Source: a virus. From it: 28,702 nucleotides of DNA. The number at the start of each line of letters is the position of its first letter. Positions within the stretch are counted from its first letter, which is position 1. Below the pieces are notes generated by a model. It worked only from the letters and a program-made list of their open reading frames with translations. It ran no database searches and was not told where the DNA came from. This document shows, piece after piece, positions 6,085 through 14,380 of the stretch. The DNA lies in the IMG/VR virus record IMGVR_UViG_3300018059_000035, positions 1-28,702 of that record. One strand, written 5' to 3'. The translations under genes and the position numbers were made by a program.

Positions 6085-7854
6085 TTGCCGACCAAAGCGC
6101 CTTCGGCTGACAAGATCACCGTCTACCGCACAACATATCCTGATGTGGCGGGTGGAGATCGTGTTGGAGCCGTGGCCCGCATTGACGGTGCTCTTGTCCC
6201 AATAATCGCCGAAAATATCGAGCACGTGCGGCGTCTGGCATCTGGAGCCGATTTCTCCCCGTTCATTAACCGAATTCAGGCGCTTGAGGTGGTGGCCTCT
6301 ACCGCGGAACAGAAAGCCGCGCTCACGGGATTTCCAACCGCCCCGTCCGCTGACAACCCATTCGTTACGAAAGATGGTCTTGGGACGCTCCGTCTTCCTG
6401 AAGAGGGGCAAGGCATCCTGCCGGGTGTCGGTGATTCCACCATCAGTGAATTCGTTGAAGCTCCGGTGGTGACTGCTGACGGTAGTGCTTCCGTATCTCT
6501 GACGCGAAGCTGGTATGTTTTTCAGGGAGTGTCATACCGTGTCACGGAGACGCACGCGCTTGAACTCAATCAACTGGACGGGGATGGTCAGGGGCTTGCG
6601 GCAGGCGAGGAATACACAGCGCGTCTCGTGCAATCGAAAGGTGACGGGATCACTGAAATCGGACCAGTGGTCGTTAAGGGAGCAAGGGCGGTAATAGGAA
6701 GCTCGGTGCTTCCGGATCTTCCGGCGCTCTCTCTGTCCATCGGGCAGGTGACGGTCTACTACCGTGTGGGCGGGACTTCGATTATTTCTCAGTCAGATGT
6801 CTTACAGACTGCTGTGAATGGACGTGGAAAACCGACCGTAGGCGTTGGGCTCAGTGTCATTATCGGAACGTTGCGCGCACGTCTCGCTGGAGCACTGGTT
6901 GCCATCTCAACTGTGACCGAGGTTCCTGTAACGGCGAACTTCAACAACCGGATTTGGCTCAAACCGGATGGTACGTTTGTCGCAGTAGCAGACGATTCTC
7001 CGTATGTAAACCCGCCCGTGTCCGGTGCGCTATTGATCTGCGATGCAGTCGGCGGACCTAGCTCGGTCACTTCAATCCAAGACGACCGTATTTTTTGGGA
7101 GCCGAATGCTCAAGTCATCGTATTTGGGGTGGTTGGGGCTGAAAGCCGCCTGATGAAGGTTGAAAAAAGATGGCGTGAGCGGCTATATATTCCAAGTGGT
7201 GTCACAACAATTTATACGAGTGCCGATCTAGGGTTGGGTGCCAACGTACGTATTTCAGCAGTTGCAACCAATTGTGTCGTGGTTCCTGCCGGACCTGTTA
7301 ATTTTGATGTTGGGGTTGACGGTGATACGCAGAGATTCGATGCCGCTGTAGGGCTTAGCGTGAGTGGAATCAGCGTTGGGATGAAAGACTTTTCAAGGCT
7401 CTATCTCTGGCCTTCTCCTCAGATCCTCATTACGTTCAACGCACCTACTACAGATGCAAACGGAATAATTGATGTTACAGTGTTTTTCGAGGAAGTAAAT
7501 TATGACGCGGACGACCGTATTCGGGCTGCTATTCCTTATAGCTACAACATAGACCGGGTTATTGCATACGTAGGCACTCCAGCAAGTCCCATTGGTGGCG
7601 GGCAAACGATTTTCAATCTCCTCCTCACTAGAAATCAGATGAACATTTTCCCGGATAGCGGGCGTCCGACAATTCCGGCAGGGGAAAAGTTTGACATGAA
7701 CGCCTACCCGCTTATAACGCTTGGGAAGGCGGGGGATTCGTTGCTCTACCACATGCCGGAAGCGTCAGGGGGCTACAGTTCTGCTTCTGGAGGTGGTAAC
7801 GGGGCTAGATCGCTATATGTTGCTCTCGTAATCTACCCGACTCAGGTTGCATAA
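6085..7854 (+). CDS. Probable virion structural or fibre-like protein
   Basis: The 589-residue product most likely starts at TTG 6085. AGGAAG stands 8 bases before it and the holin stop is one base upstream; frame-open sequence further 5' overlaps the holin in another frame. The protein is rich in beta-prone, Gly, Val and Thr residues, with no catalytic motif seen. An N-terminal helix region (residues 35-75) is followed by repeated strand-rich segments (VYYRVGGTSI, GKPTVGVGLSVIIGTLRARL), as in tail fibre or baseplate-attached proteins. Its DNA becomes more A/T-rich from about 7090 on, consistent with a replaced distal domain. Function is inferred only from composition and position. Confidence 0.55.
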   Translation: MPTKAPSADKITVYRTTYPDVAGGDRVGAVARIDGALVPIIAENIEHVRRLASGADFSPFINRIQALEVVASTAEQKAALTGFPTAPSADNPFVTKDGLGTLRLPEEGQGILPGVGDSTISEFVEAPVVTADGSASVSLTRSWYVFQGVSYRVTETHALELNQLDGDGQGLAAGEEYTARLVQSKGDGITEIGPVVVKGARAVIGSSVLPDLPALSLSIGQVTVYYRVGGTSIISQSDVLQTAVNGRGKPTVGVGLSVIIGTLRARLAGALVAISTVTEVPVTANFNNRIWLKPDGTFVAVADDSPYVNPPVSGALLICDAVGGPSSVTSIQDDRIFWEPNAQVIVFGVVGAESRLMKVEKRWRERLYIPSGVTTIYTSADLGLGANVRISAVATNCVVVPAGPVNFDVGVDGDTQRFDAAVGLSVSGISVGMKDFSRLYLWPSPQILITFNAPTTDANGIIDVTVFFEEVNYDADDRIRAAIPYSYNIDRVIAYVGTPASPIGGGQTIFNLLLTRNQMNIFPDSGRPTIPAGEKFDMNAYPLITLGKAGDSLLYHMPEASGGYSSASGGGNGARSLYVALVIYPTQVA

Positions 7855-7887
7855 CCCACCGGAGACTATCTTCTCGACGGCAGGTTT

Positions 7888-7893
7888 GGAGGT
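7888..7893 (+). promoter_or_regulatory. Strong ribosome-binding site of the tail tube gene
   Basis: GGAGGT ends 6 bases before the ATG at 7900, fitting the need for many copies of the tube protein. The 45-base gap before the gene shows no convincing promoter. Confidence 0.7.
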
Positions 7894-7899
7894 ACTTAG

Positions 7900-8409
7900 A
7901 TGGCCAGAATGAGCGCGGCTCACCTAGCTCCACAGGGCGGAGGATTCGAGCCTCAGCGTAAATACGATTTCGAAATCAACCTGTTCGGAGTGCCGGGGGC
8001 GGAGCTTATCAAGCTCGCCTGTGTGTCCGCTGGCGTGCCGGATGGCACGAACGAAGTCATCAACCTTCCATACCTGAATGAAGTCATCAAGGTGGCGGGT
8101 CAGGCAAAGTGGGCGAGCGTTCCGCTGGTCGTGCGTGACTTTGTGGACCAGCCTGTTTATTCTGCGTTGATGGCGTGGAGAAAGCTCGTGCAGGACCCTG
8201 CGACTGGTAACACCGGGCTCGCCTCTACCTACAAGAAACAGGGGGAGCTTTCTTTTATCGGACCGGACGGTGCCGCGGAAAAGAAATTCAAGATGATTGG
8301 TATTTGGCCTTCAAGCGTCAAGGATGAGGGTGTGAGTTACGCGGAAGGAACTGCTGTTCACACGATCACGATGACGTTGGAGTGCGATAAGGCGATGCCA
8401 CTTTTTTGA
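7900..8409 (+). CDS. Tail tube protein (gp19-like)
   Basis: The 169-residue product resembles contractile-tail tube subunits of the T4 gp19/Hcp fold. It has FEINLFGVPGAELIKLACVS near the N-terminus, then LPYLNEVIKVAGQAKWASVP. The C-terminal half has the typical GELSFIGPDGAAEKKFKMIG strand pair and IWPSSVK, with a closing HTITMTLECDKAMPLF. Subunits stack as hexamers to form the DNA conduit. It starts with ATG after GGAGGT. In related phages this gene directly follows the sheath; here 6.7 kb separates them. Confidence is high from size, motif order and neighbours. Confidence 0.9.
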   Translation: MARMSAAHLAPQGGGFEPQRKYDFEINLFGVPGAELIKLACVSAGVPDGTNEVINLPYLNEVIKVAGQAKWASVPLVVRDFVDQPVYSALMAWRKLVQDPATGNTGLASTYKKQGELSFIGPDGAAEKKFKMIGIWPSSVKDEGVSYAEGTAVHTITMTLECDKAMPLF

Positions 8410-8413
8410 AATC

Positions 8414-8445
8414 ACATTAGGTTCCTTGGTTTGACCCTGTAATGT
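8414..8445 (+). terminator. Inverted repeat after the tube gene; weak terminator or attenuator candidate
   Basis: ACATTAGGT (8414-8422) pairs with ACC and TAATGT (8434-8436 and 8440-8445) around a 3-base bulge, followed by CGTTTTCT. This could lower transcription beyond the abundant tube gene. The stem is A/T-rich and the T-run short, so the call is weak. It sits in the longest gap of the window (8410-8512). Confidence 0.3.
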
Positions 8446-8512
8446 CGTTTTCTCCTTCACTGCTGACCCCATGAAAAAAAGGCGAAAGCGGAGAGAAGAG
8501 AAGGAGAGAGCG

Positions 8513-9304
8513 ATGACCACGAATCTCAAGCCCGTACCACCGGTTGTTGAAATCCAGCCTCGTACGGCAGGCAGCGTTGAATTGCCCTCGCGAGGGAAGT
8601 TTTATGGCGCGGCCTGCCCCGATGGAATTGTCGAGATGTTCCCCATGACCGGACGTGAGGAAGCGCTCGTGTCCGGTATGGGGGCTTCGAACATCACGAC
8701 GATTTTTGACACGCTCCTTAAGCGCTGCATGAAAACTGGTCCACCGGTAGAGGAGCTTCTAACGAGTGACCGTTTCTACTTGCTTTTCGTGTTGCGTTCC
8801 AACAGCTATGGAGAGGATTACACGTTCACGACTAAGTGTCCGTCATGCAGCGCCCGAGTAAACCATACTTCTAAGGTCCCTTCTGATTTCAAGATTCTGT
8901 GGGCCAAGGACGAGTGGGCGGAGCCGTTTTCTGTTACGCTGCCTCGTTCACAAGCTACAGTGCAATTCCGTCTTCTGCGTGGCAAGGATGAAGCGGAGAT
9001 TCTTCAGTACGCCAGACGGGAAGAGGCGAAAGCCCGGCTTGAAGATCCTAGCTTCATTTATCGTCTCGCTAAGGCGCTCGTCACGATCAACGGGAAGACA
9101 CCTGAAATCCAGACAGCAATGACTTTCATTGAGAATCTGATCGGCGAGGATTGCTCGGCGCTGAAGAACGCCATCGACGATGTGACGCCGGGCGCGGTCA
9201 CCGGAGTGGACATCACTTGTACGAACGGGCGATGTGGAGATTTCTTTCGGGTGGATCTGCCTTTCACTGGCGATTTTTTTCGTACTCAACGACGTGGAGC
9301 GTGA
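8513..9304 (+). CDS. Baseplate hub assembly / tail chaperone protein (T4 gp26/gp51-like)
   Basis: The 263-residue product starts at ATG 8513, preceded by AAGGAG; an in-frame ATG at 8471 lacks such a site and would add a 14-residue basic tail. Features of the T4 gp26-like family are ELPSRGKFY (23-31), MTGREEALVSG (45-55) and LLTSDRFYLLFVLRSNSYGE (82-101). A zinc ribbon is likely from C109, C112, C236 and C241. The gene lies between tube and tape measure, the usual site of tail assembly chaperones. A run of seven T residues at 9274-9280 could shift ribosomes into the overlapping downstream frame and yield a longer form. Confidence 0.75.
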   Translation: MTTNLKPVPPVVEIQPRTAGSVELPSRGKFYGAACPDGIVEMFPMTGREEALVSGMGASNITTIFDTLLKRCMKTGPPVEELLTSDRFYLLFVLRSNSYGEDYTFTTKCPSCSARVNHTSKVPSDFKILWAKDEWAEPFSVTLPRSQATVQFRLLRGKDEAEILQYARREEAKARLEDPSFIYRLAKALVTINGKTPEIQTAMTFIENLIGEDCSALKNAIDDVTPGAVTGVDITCTNGRCGDFFRVDLPFTGDFFRTQRRGA

Positions 9305-9443
9305 GAACCTTTACGAGGAGTATCACCTGCTGATGTACCACGAGCACCAATCGTGGGAAGCTTTAGAAGCCATGCCGGTTTATGACCGGAAATGGTTTGT
9401 GCGGCGTCTGTTGAAGGAATTGAAAGATCAGGCAGGAAGGTGA
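9234..9443 (+). CDS. Short downstream chaperone frame, probably made as a frameshift extension
   Basis: This frame overlaps the end of the gp26-like gene by 71 bases. Its unique part, from about 9282, encodes LNDVERENLYEEYHLLMYHE followed by HQSWEALEAMPVYDRKWFVR and RLLKELK. That is a helical segment of the kind seen in short genes between gp26-like and tape measure genes. Translated alone, the only early starts are GTG 9234 or GTG 9294, neither with a clear Shine-Dalgarno. As an extension, a +1 or -2 shift at the T-run would give a protein of about 309-310 residues. A role with the tape measure as assembly chaperone is inferred from position. Confidence 0.6.
   Translation: MEISFGWICLSLAIFFVLNDVERENLYEEYHLLMYHEHQSWEALEAMPVYDRKWFVRRLLKELKDQAGR
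9274..9281 (+). other. Candidate programmed frameshift site (T7C)
   Basis: The zero-frame codons are GAT TTT TTT CGT. A Phe tRNA on the second TTT can move to TTC (+1) or back two bases to TTT (-2). Both enter the frame of the downstream chaperone segment and read V-L-N-D. A -1 shift would not. No strong downstream hairpin is evident. Confidence 0.5.
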
Positions 9444-9446
9444 TGT

Positions 9447-12305
9447 GTGGCCGATGAAACTCCGCCGGGAACTGTTGGCGGTGGTGAGGGAATTGACGCT
9501 CAGGGATTCAGTTTCTATCTCGGAGCCGAGGACGCCCTTTCCGAGACGCTGAAGAACGTCGATTCGGCGTTCGCAAAAACCACTGACAGGATGATACAGG
9601 GGGCTGAGAAGCTCACTGCACATCTCGATACGCATTCGACACAGCAGCAGAAGCTCTTCGAAAAATCCGCCAAGGCGTTTCAGAGCACTGTCGAACTGGT
9701 TGGGACCTCGACGAAACGTGTCTCGACGAGTACGGCAGCCGATGCCAAGAAGTTCGTTTCGGAAATTGCCGGGCTGGAGACACCGAGAACATTTCGTGAA
9801 ATTGAGACACAGGGTAGCGCCATGGCTCTTGTGCTCGGAGAGGCGTTCCTCCGAAACGAAAAGGACGGGCGTGCTTGGGTTCGTGCGAACGAGGAAGTCA
9901 TTCGTAAGGTGCTGGCTGATTACGCTTTTTTTGGGCGTGAAGCACCGAAGGCTATTCAGCAGGCGGGGGCGGGGTTCAAAACGCCGCCGGGAATGCTGCC
10001 GGGAGGAGGGGCACCACCGGGAGGGGTGCCGGGTATCGGTGGTTTCTTTGGAACAGTCGAGGAGTATATAAAGCGTATCAAGGGGATCAGTGTAGGCGCG
10101 ACGGCGCTTGGTGGTTTGGCTTTTGCGGCGGCAAAAAAACTCAGGGATGCCGCAGAAGACACCTACAAGGTCGGGGCTGAGGGTGCCAAGCTCACCATGA
10201 TGACTCAGGAGGACATTTGGCGGCGGTATTCTGAGGCAACTTCGGTCAAGGCACTTACGGGTGCCAAAACGGAAGAACTGGAGAAAATCAGTGTAGCCTT
10301 CGCTAAATTCAAGATCATTCCAACGTCCTTCAAAGAAGGCGCCAAGGCCGCGTTCGAACTGCACGAAGCGACGGGAATGTTGATTGAGGACGCCGCCACG
10401 ATGACGGCGAATTTCCAGAATTACTACGATCTGCAAGGAAAGGCGTTGGATCAGCAGGTCGGTCACGCTACGGCTCTGTCGAAGCTGACTCAACTGGATA
10501 TCAAGCAGCAGGCTGAACTCTATGATCGTCTGAAATATGTCGGCTTCGAGCTTAACGCGAACGCAGAGACTACCAAGAACATCGCCACGTCCACGATCAA
10601 TGCCGCTGCCGCGATGGCGAAATACGGTGTCAGCACAGAATCCGCTGTCAAGGATCTCACGAGCATCACGGAGGGAGGTCTCGGGGAATACCAGCAGAAC
10701 ATTCAGTCTCTCGTTCTTGGTGGGGCAAGCCCGGAAGAAGCCATGCGGATGCTCGATGACGTGGTGAACGGTGTTAAAGGCGCACTGGAAAAAGTCACCG
10801 CGGTTAAAAATCAAGCGGCAGAAAATATGTTCGGTCTTGGGCGTGGGTTACCTCACGCTGCGATGGGCCAAGCGCTCGGTGTGGAGTTGGCCACAACACA
10901 GCTTCAGTTGCCGGGGGGTGAGGGGGGGCGGCGTGCAGCCGTGGCACGAGGTGGACTTGAGAAAACACCACAGGCGGAAGCCGCCAAAGAACTCATGGAG
11001 GGGGGAGAAAAGGCGGCAGTCCACATCGAAAATGCAATGAAGGAATTCCTGACCGCTTCGGAAAATTGGGAGCGGGGGCAGGAAAAATTGATGGCTCCGC
11101 TTATTGAGTCGCAAAAGGGCGTCTATGAAGTGTTGTTGAGGGCTTCAGAAGAATTCAACAAGGGAGCCGGGAAACTCGCGGAAGCGGTGGGCAAGCTCGA
11201 TCCTCTCACGATGAGTCTAATTGGTTTTGGTATACAGCTTGGCGCCAACCTCCTGTCTTTCCGGATGATTCTGCCTCAGCTTGCGAAGCTGCTTGGAGTC
11301 GGAAAAGCTGCTGGTGCGGTTGGAGAAGTTGCTGCCGGAGCTACAGGGGCTGCTGGTGCGGGGGCTGGCGCAGCCGGTGTGGCAGGTGTGGCGAGTGTTA
11401 CAGCCGTTGTCGGAACCGTTCTCGCTGGCGCGGCTATTGGTGGGATTCTTGGTACGCTCATCAACAAGTACATTCTGCCGGAGTCGTGGAAAACAAAGAT
11501 CGGGGATCTCCTTCTCGGTAAAGAAGCGGCTGAAGGACTCTCTCAAGGAACGGCGGTTATGGGAGAGGGGAAGCGAACCTTTACCGAGGAGGAGTTGAAA
11601 GCCAGTCACGCGGCGAGAGCGGCGAGGAAAGCGCCTGCGGTCACCACGGAGACTGAGAAATTTCTCACTGAGACCAAGGCTGCTGCGCCTGTCAAGCCAG
11701 CCGTGCCTTCAAATGTAGTCTCAATGGAGGAGTATCGTAAGGAAAAGGCTGCCACGGCGCTACCCAAACCAGTCAGCACTGCCAAAACGCTTGCTCCGAT
11801 TGAGGCGCTTGCTGCTGCATCAAAATTCAGTGAAACGTCTACAACGGGGGGTGCGCATGTTCCCGGTAGTCTACATCCTGAAGGGCGCGCGGCTGATTTC
11901 TCGGTAAAGGGAAAGAGTGAAAAGCAAATTGAAACGTTCATCGCTGATGCTTTGCGTGCAGGCGCTACCAAGGCGGTCTACGAAACCAAGCCGCCTGCCG
12001 CGTTGAAGGATAAGAGCCAGTGGGCGCCCCATATTCACGTCGAAGTGGCGGAGGCAAGAAAAGCCGTTCCGGAAACTACCATGGCGGCAAAAACTACGAC
12101 TGCTGCTCCTGTTGTTGCTGCGATAGCGAAATTCCCGGAGCCATTCAAAGGAAAAACACAGGGAGACGAACAGATCATTTCCGAGCTACGTCAAGCCAAT
12201 GCTCTGTTGGCACAGACGCTTGCCGCGCTCCAGAAGAGAACGGGACACACGGCACCTATTTACACGCACGAGGGTGACACCGTGAACCAGATGCAGGGGG
12301 GGTGA
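9447..12305 (+). CDS. Tape measure protein with C-terminal M15-type peptidase domain
   Basis: The 952-residue product sets tail length and is threaded inside the tube. Long helical stretches run to about residue 570 (YDLQGKALDQQVGHATALSK and similar). A hydrophobic Ala/Gly-rich block at about 590-675 suits membrane insertion (GAAGAGAGAAGVAGVASV). Near the C-terminus is an M15-like zinc peptidase signature: SLHPEGRAAD, matching SxHxxGxAxD, with H810 and D817, plus HIHVEV with H862 and H864. That domain would cut peptide crosslinks in peptidoglycan during entry. The GTG start has GGAAGG ahead of it. From the known rule of roughly 0.15 nm per residue, the tail would be about 140 nm long. Confidence 0.88.
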   Translation: MADETPPGTVGGGEGIDAQGFSFYLGAEDALSETLKNVDSAFAKTTDRMIQGAEKLTAHLDTHSTQQQKLFEKSAKAFQSTVELVGTSTKRVSTSTAADAKKFVSEIAGLETPRTFREIETQGSAMALVLGEAFLRNEKDGRAWVRANEEVIRKVLADYAFFGREAPKAIQQAGAGFKTPPGMLPGGGAPPGGVPGIGGFFGTVEEYIKRIKGISVGATALGGLAFAAAKKLRDAAEDTYKVGAEGAKLTMMTQEDIWRRYSEATSVKALTGAKTEELEKISVAFAKFKIIPTSFKEGAKAAFELHEATGMLIEDAATMTANFQNYYDLQGKALDQQVGHATALSKLTQLDIKQQAELYDRLKYVGFELNANAETTKNIATSTINAAAAMAKYGVSTESAVKDLTSITEGGLGEYQQNIQSLVLGGASPEEAMRMLDDVVNGVKGALEKVTAVKNQAAENMFGLGRGLPHAAMGQALGVELATTQLQLPGGEGGRRAAVARGGLEKTPQAEAAKELMEGGEKAAVHIENAMKEFLTASENWERGQEKLMAPLIESQKGVYEVLLRASEEFNKGAGKLAEAVGKLDPLTMSLIGFGIQLGANLLSFRMILPQLAKLLGVGKAAGAVGEVAAGATGAAGAGAGAAGVAGVASVTAVVGTVLAGAAIGGILGTLINKYILPESWKTKIGDLLLGKEAAEGLSQGTAVMGEGKRTFTEEELKASHAARAARKAPAVTTETEKFLTETKAAAPVKPAVPSNVVSMEEYRKEKAATALPKPVSTAKTLAPIEALAAASKFSETSTTGGAHVPGSLHPEGRAADFSVKGKSEKQIETFIADALRAGATKAVYETKPPAALKDKSQWAPHIHVEVAEARKAVPETTMAAKTTTAAPVVAAIAKFPEPFKGKTQGDEQIISELRQANALLAQTLAALQKRTGHTAPIYTHEGDTVNQMQGG

Positions 12306-12306
12306 G

Positions 12307-12813
12307 ATGTCTTACTCTACTCCAGACAACGCTTTCATTCTCGATACCGTTATCGGTGACCAGTTCATCTTCCAGTTTATTCCTGAAACCATCGAAGACG
12401 ACAAGGGCTCTAATTGGGCGTTGTACGATATTTTAGGGCGTTCCTCGCCTCTTCGTGGGTACAAATCAGGACCGTCACGTACTATTTCCTTTACAGTCAG
12501 AATGTGGGCGAGTCCAACCGCGGCTGATGGCCGCAGTCCCGGCAAGGTCAAACAGGACATGGATTTTCTGCTGGCGTTACCGTATCCAGACTACAGCGAC
12601 AGTATCGCGCCTCCACATCTCTGCATCGTTCATATTGGTGAAAACATTGAAATGCAGGGTGTGTGTACGAACGCCAAGCTGTCCATCAACGCGCGTGACA
12701 ACGTGTGGGATCTCGGTCCGGGGTTTTCCCACGGTGTCAACATCGCCATGAGGTTCGAGGAAACGCTGGACGATCCTCTGGATGTTTATGATCGGATGGG
12801 TGGGGCAGGCTGA
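12307..12813 (+). CDS. CIS-tube/LysM-type tube initiator or baseplate protein
   Basis: The 168-residue product has the pattern of the contractile-injection-system tube-associated family. FQFIPETIEDDKGSNWALYD (22-41) is followed by GRSSPLRGYKSGPSRTISFT (44-63), which in relatives precedes a region that joins tube to hub. The gene starts with ATG one base after the tape measure stop. In this position, between tape measure and the LysM/hub genes, such proteins cap the hub end of the tube or bridge it to the baseplate. The match is by motif, not alignment. Confidence 0.65.
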   Translation: MSYSTPDNAFILDTVIGDQFIFQFIPETIEDDKGSNWALYDILGRSSPLRGYKSGPSRTISFTVRMWASPTAADGRSPGKVKQDMDFLLALPYPDYSDSIAPPHLCIVHIGENIEMQGVCTNAKLSINARDNVWDLGPGFSHGVNIAMRFEETLDDPLDVYDRMGGAG

Positions 12814-13160
12814 TGGCTACGACGAACGAGCTTCTTCCTCTCGCTGAGCATTCCGAGATCGTACACGACTACTCCCGGTTTTTCAGGCAGAGTGTCTATC
12901 GGGAAAGTGGGGAGATGTTTTGGGGGACGTGGATTCCGCCTGAAATTCCTTTTTCTCCGCAGGATGTATACCATGAAGTCGCGGAAAAAGATGAACGGCG
13001 GCTGGATCTCATTTCATACCGCTGGTATAAAACGCCCGAGCTTTGGTGGGTGATTGCCGAAGCTAATAACCTCATGTTCCCCGTCGATGATTTGGAAATC
13101 GGGATGATTCTCAGAATTCCGAACAAGGTGACTTTGAGGACGCTCGGAATTCTGCAATGA
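12813..13160 (+). CDS. LysM-like baseplate protein (gpX/gp53-like)
   Basis: The 115-residue product has a LysM-like or gp53-like core at residues 52-105: VYHEVAEKDERRLDLISYRW, then TPELWWVIAEANNL, ending in the MILRIPN strand. These hydrophobic signatures recur in small baseplate proteins such as P2 gpX and T4 gp53, which staple hub and wedges. Its ATG overlaps the previous stop as TGATG, and the hub gene follows with ATGA overlap. The role in the hub/wedge junction is inferred from family and order. Confidence 0.7.
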   Translation: MATTNELLPLAEHSEIVHDYSRFFRQSVYRESGEMFWGTWIPPEIPFSPQDVYHEVAEKDERRLDLISYRWYKTPELWWVIAEANNLMFPVDDLEIGMILRIPNKVTLRTLGILQ

Positions 13161-14380
13161 CGCTTTCTCCATCTGACTACGCTCCGAACCCACACGTCGC
13201 CTTTTCGTGGTTGACCATCGCAGGTACGCCGGTTACGACTACGGAGGGGGGGCGTCCACGGCATCTCGAAGCTTTCAAATGCTCGTTCAAGGTCGAGGAG
13301 ATCGGGAATTTTCACTTTACACTGTTCGACCCTGAGTACGATTTTGTCGAAGGGCTTATCACGAAATCCAAGGGGAAGTGTACCTTCAAGTTCGGATATA
13401 CGACCGGGCGGCAATCCAAGGAGTACACGGGCTACATTCTGGAGTACGTTCCACAATTCCTGATTGATGGAATTCGTATCCACATGAAGGGTCTTCTGCT
13501 CGGCATGGACATGCACAAGAAAATAAAGACCCGCCCGTGGACCGGCAAGAAAATTCACGAGATCGTTAAGGAGATTGCCGCGGACGCTGGTTTCAAAGAC
13601 GATGTGGAGGACTGCGAACCTGTCGAGTACCGCGAGGACCTTGATGAATCTGATTTGCAGCAGAAGAATTTTCCGCAGCACCAGACCGACCTCGGGTTTA
13701 TTCTGAACAAGCTTCAGAAGCAGGCGTGCCGACAAAAGGACAAGGCGAGTGGCTACGTGCTTTATTTCGACTATGAAACCAAGCCGCCAACGCTGCACTT
13801 TCATCCACCGCGAATGGAAGAGAAGCCTGTAAAGACTTTCATCTGGCGTGAGCGTCAGACGGAGGTCATTGCTTTCACGCCGCGGTATGCTGGCAATCTC
13901 CTGTCAGTTTTGCTTTGGGGTTCCTCGCAGACTCCCACACTGGACCTGACTGACACGGGGCAAAGTGCCAACCTCAAGAGCCACGACAAGGGAACTGGTA
14001 AGGGTTCGCATACGGACCCTGCTGCACCACGTATCGAGCAACCAGCCTCGGACACCGAGTTTCAAGAATCCGGTCGGATTTTTAAGGTGGAGCCGGATAA
14101 ATTCTTTGGTGAGCGTGAGTCGAAATTCTGGTGGTACAGGTACGCTTGGTTCGCGGCCATGACGGCGACTTTGACCGTTGTCGGAGATCCAAACTTGAAA
14201 CCGTTCAAGAAATATGAGGTGCGCGTACAGAAAAAAGATGGCGGGTTACATTGGACATCGGGGCTCTATATGTGCATGGGCATCAAACATGAAATCACAG
14301 AAGGACGTTACGAAACGACGATGGAGTTGTGGCGGACCGGTGCCAAGGGTGGAGAGACCGCTTCGGGGACACTCACATGA
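13157..14380 (+). CDS. Baseplate hub protein (gp27/gpD-like)
   Basis: The 407-residue product resembles the P2 gpD/T4 gp27/VgrG N-terminal hub fold. It has strand-rich barrels with FKVEEIGNFHFTLFDPEYDF and YTGYILEYVPQFLIDGI, a helical linker with TGKKIHEIVKEIAADAGF, a loop with QHQTDLGFILNKLQKQA, and a second barrel. Trimers form the ring that joins the tube to the spike. The next gene encodes an OB-fold spike, the usual partner. Its ATG overlaps the preceding stop. The last 80 residues (YEVRVQKKDGGLHWTSGLY to MELWRTG) match the final barrel of the family. Confidence 0.85.
   Translation: MTLSPSDYAPNPHVAFSWLTIAGTPVTTTEGGRPRHLEAFKCSFKVEEIGNFHFTLFDPEYDFVEGLITKSKGKCTFKFGYTTGRQSKEYTGYILEYVPQFLIDGIRIHMKGLLLGMDMHKKIKTRPWTGKKIHEIVKEIAADAGFKDDVEDCEPVEYREDLDESDLQQKNFPQHQTDLGFILNKLQKQACRQKDKASGYVLYFDYETKPPTLHFHPPRMEEKPVKTFIWRERQTEVIAFTPRYAGNLLSVLLWGSSQTPTLDLTDTGQSANLKSHDKGTGKGSHTDPAAPRIEQPASDTEFQESGRIFKVEPDKFFGERESKFWWYRYAWFAAMTATLTVVGDPNLKPFKKYEVRVQKKDGGLHWTSGLYMCMGIKHEITEGRYETTMELWRTGAKGGETASGTLT

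Noticed and set aside
8471-8512. Earlier ATG for the gp26-like protein
   Set aside because: It would add a 14-residue run of Lys, Arg and Glu that is really the purine-rich ribosome-binding region; ATG 8513 has AAGGAG in place.
9363-10814. Long minus-strand frame of 483 residues opposite the tape measure start
   Set aside because: It is antisense to a well-supported gene, crosses its start, is rich in Arg, Ser and Cys and has no sensible motif; it mirrors codon bias.
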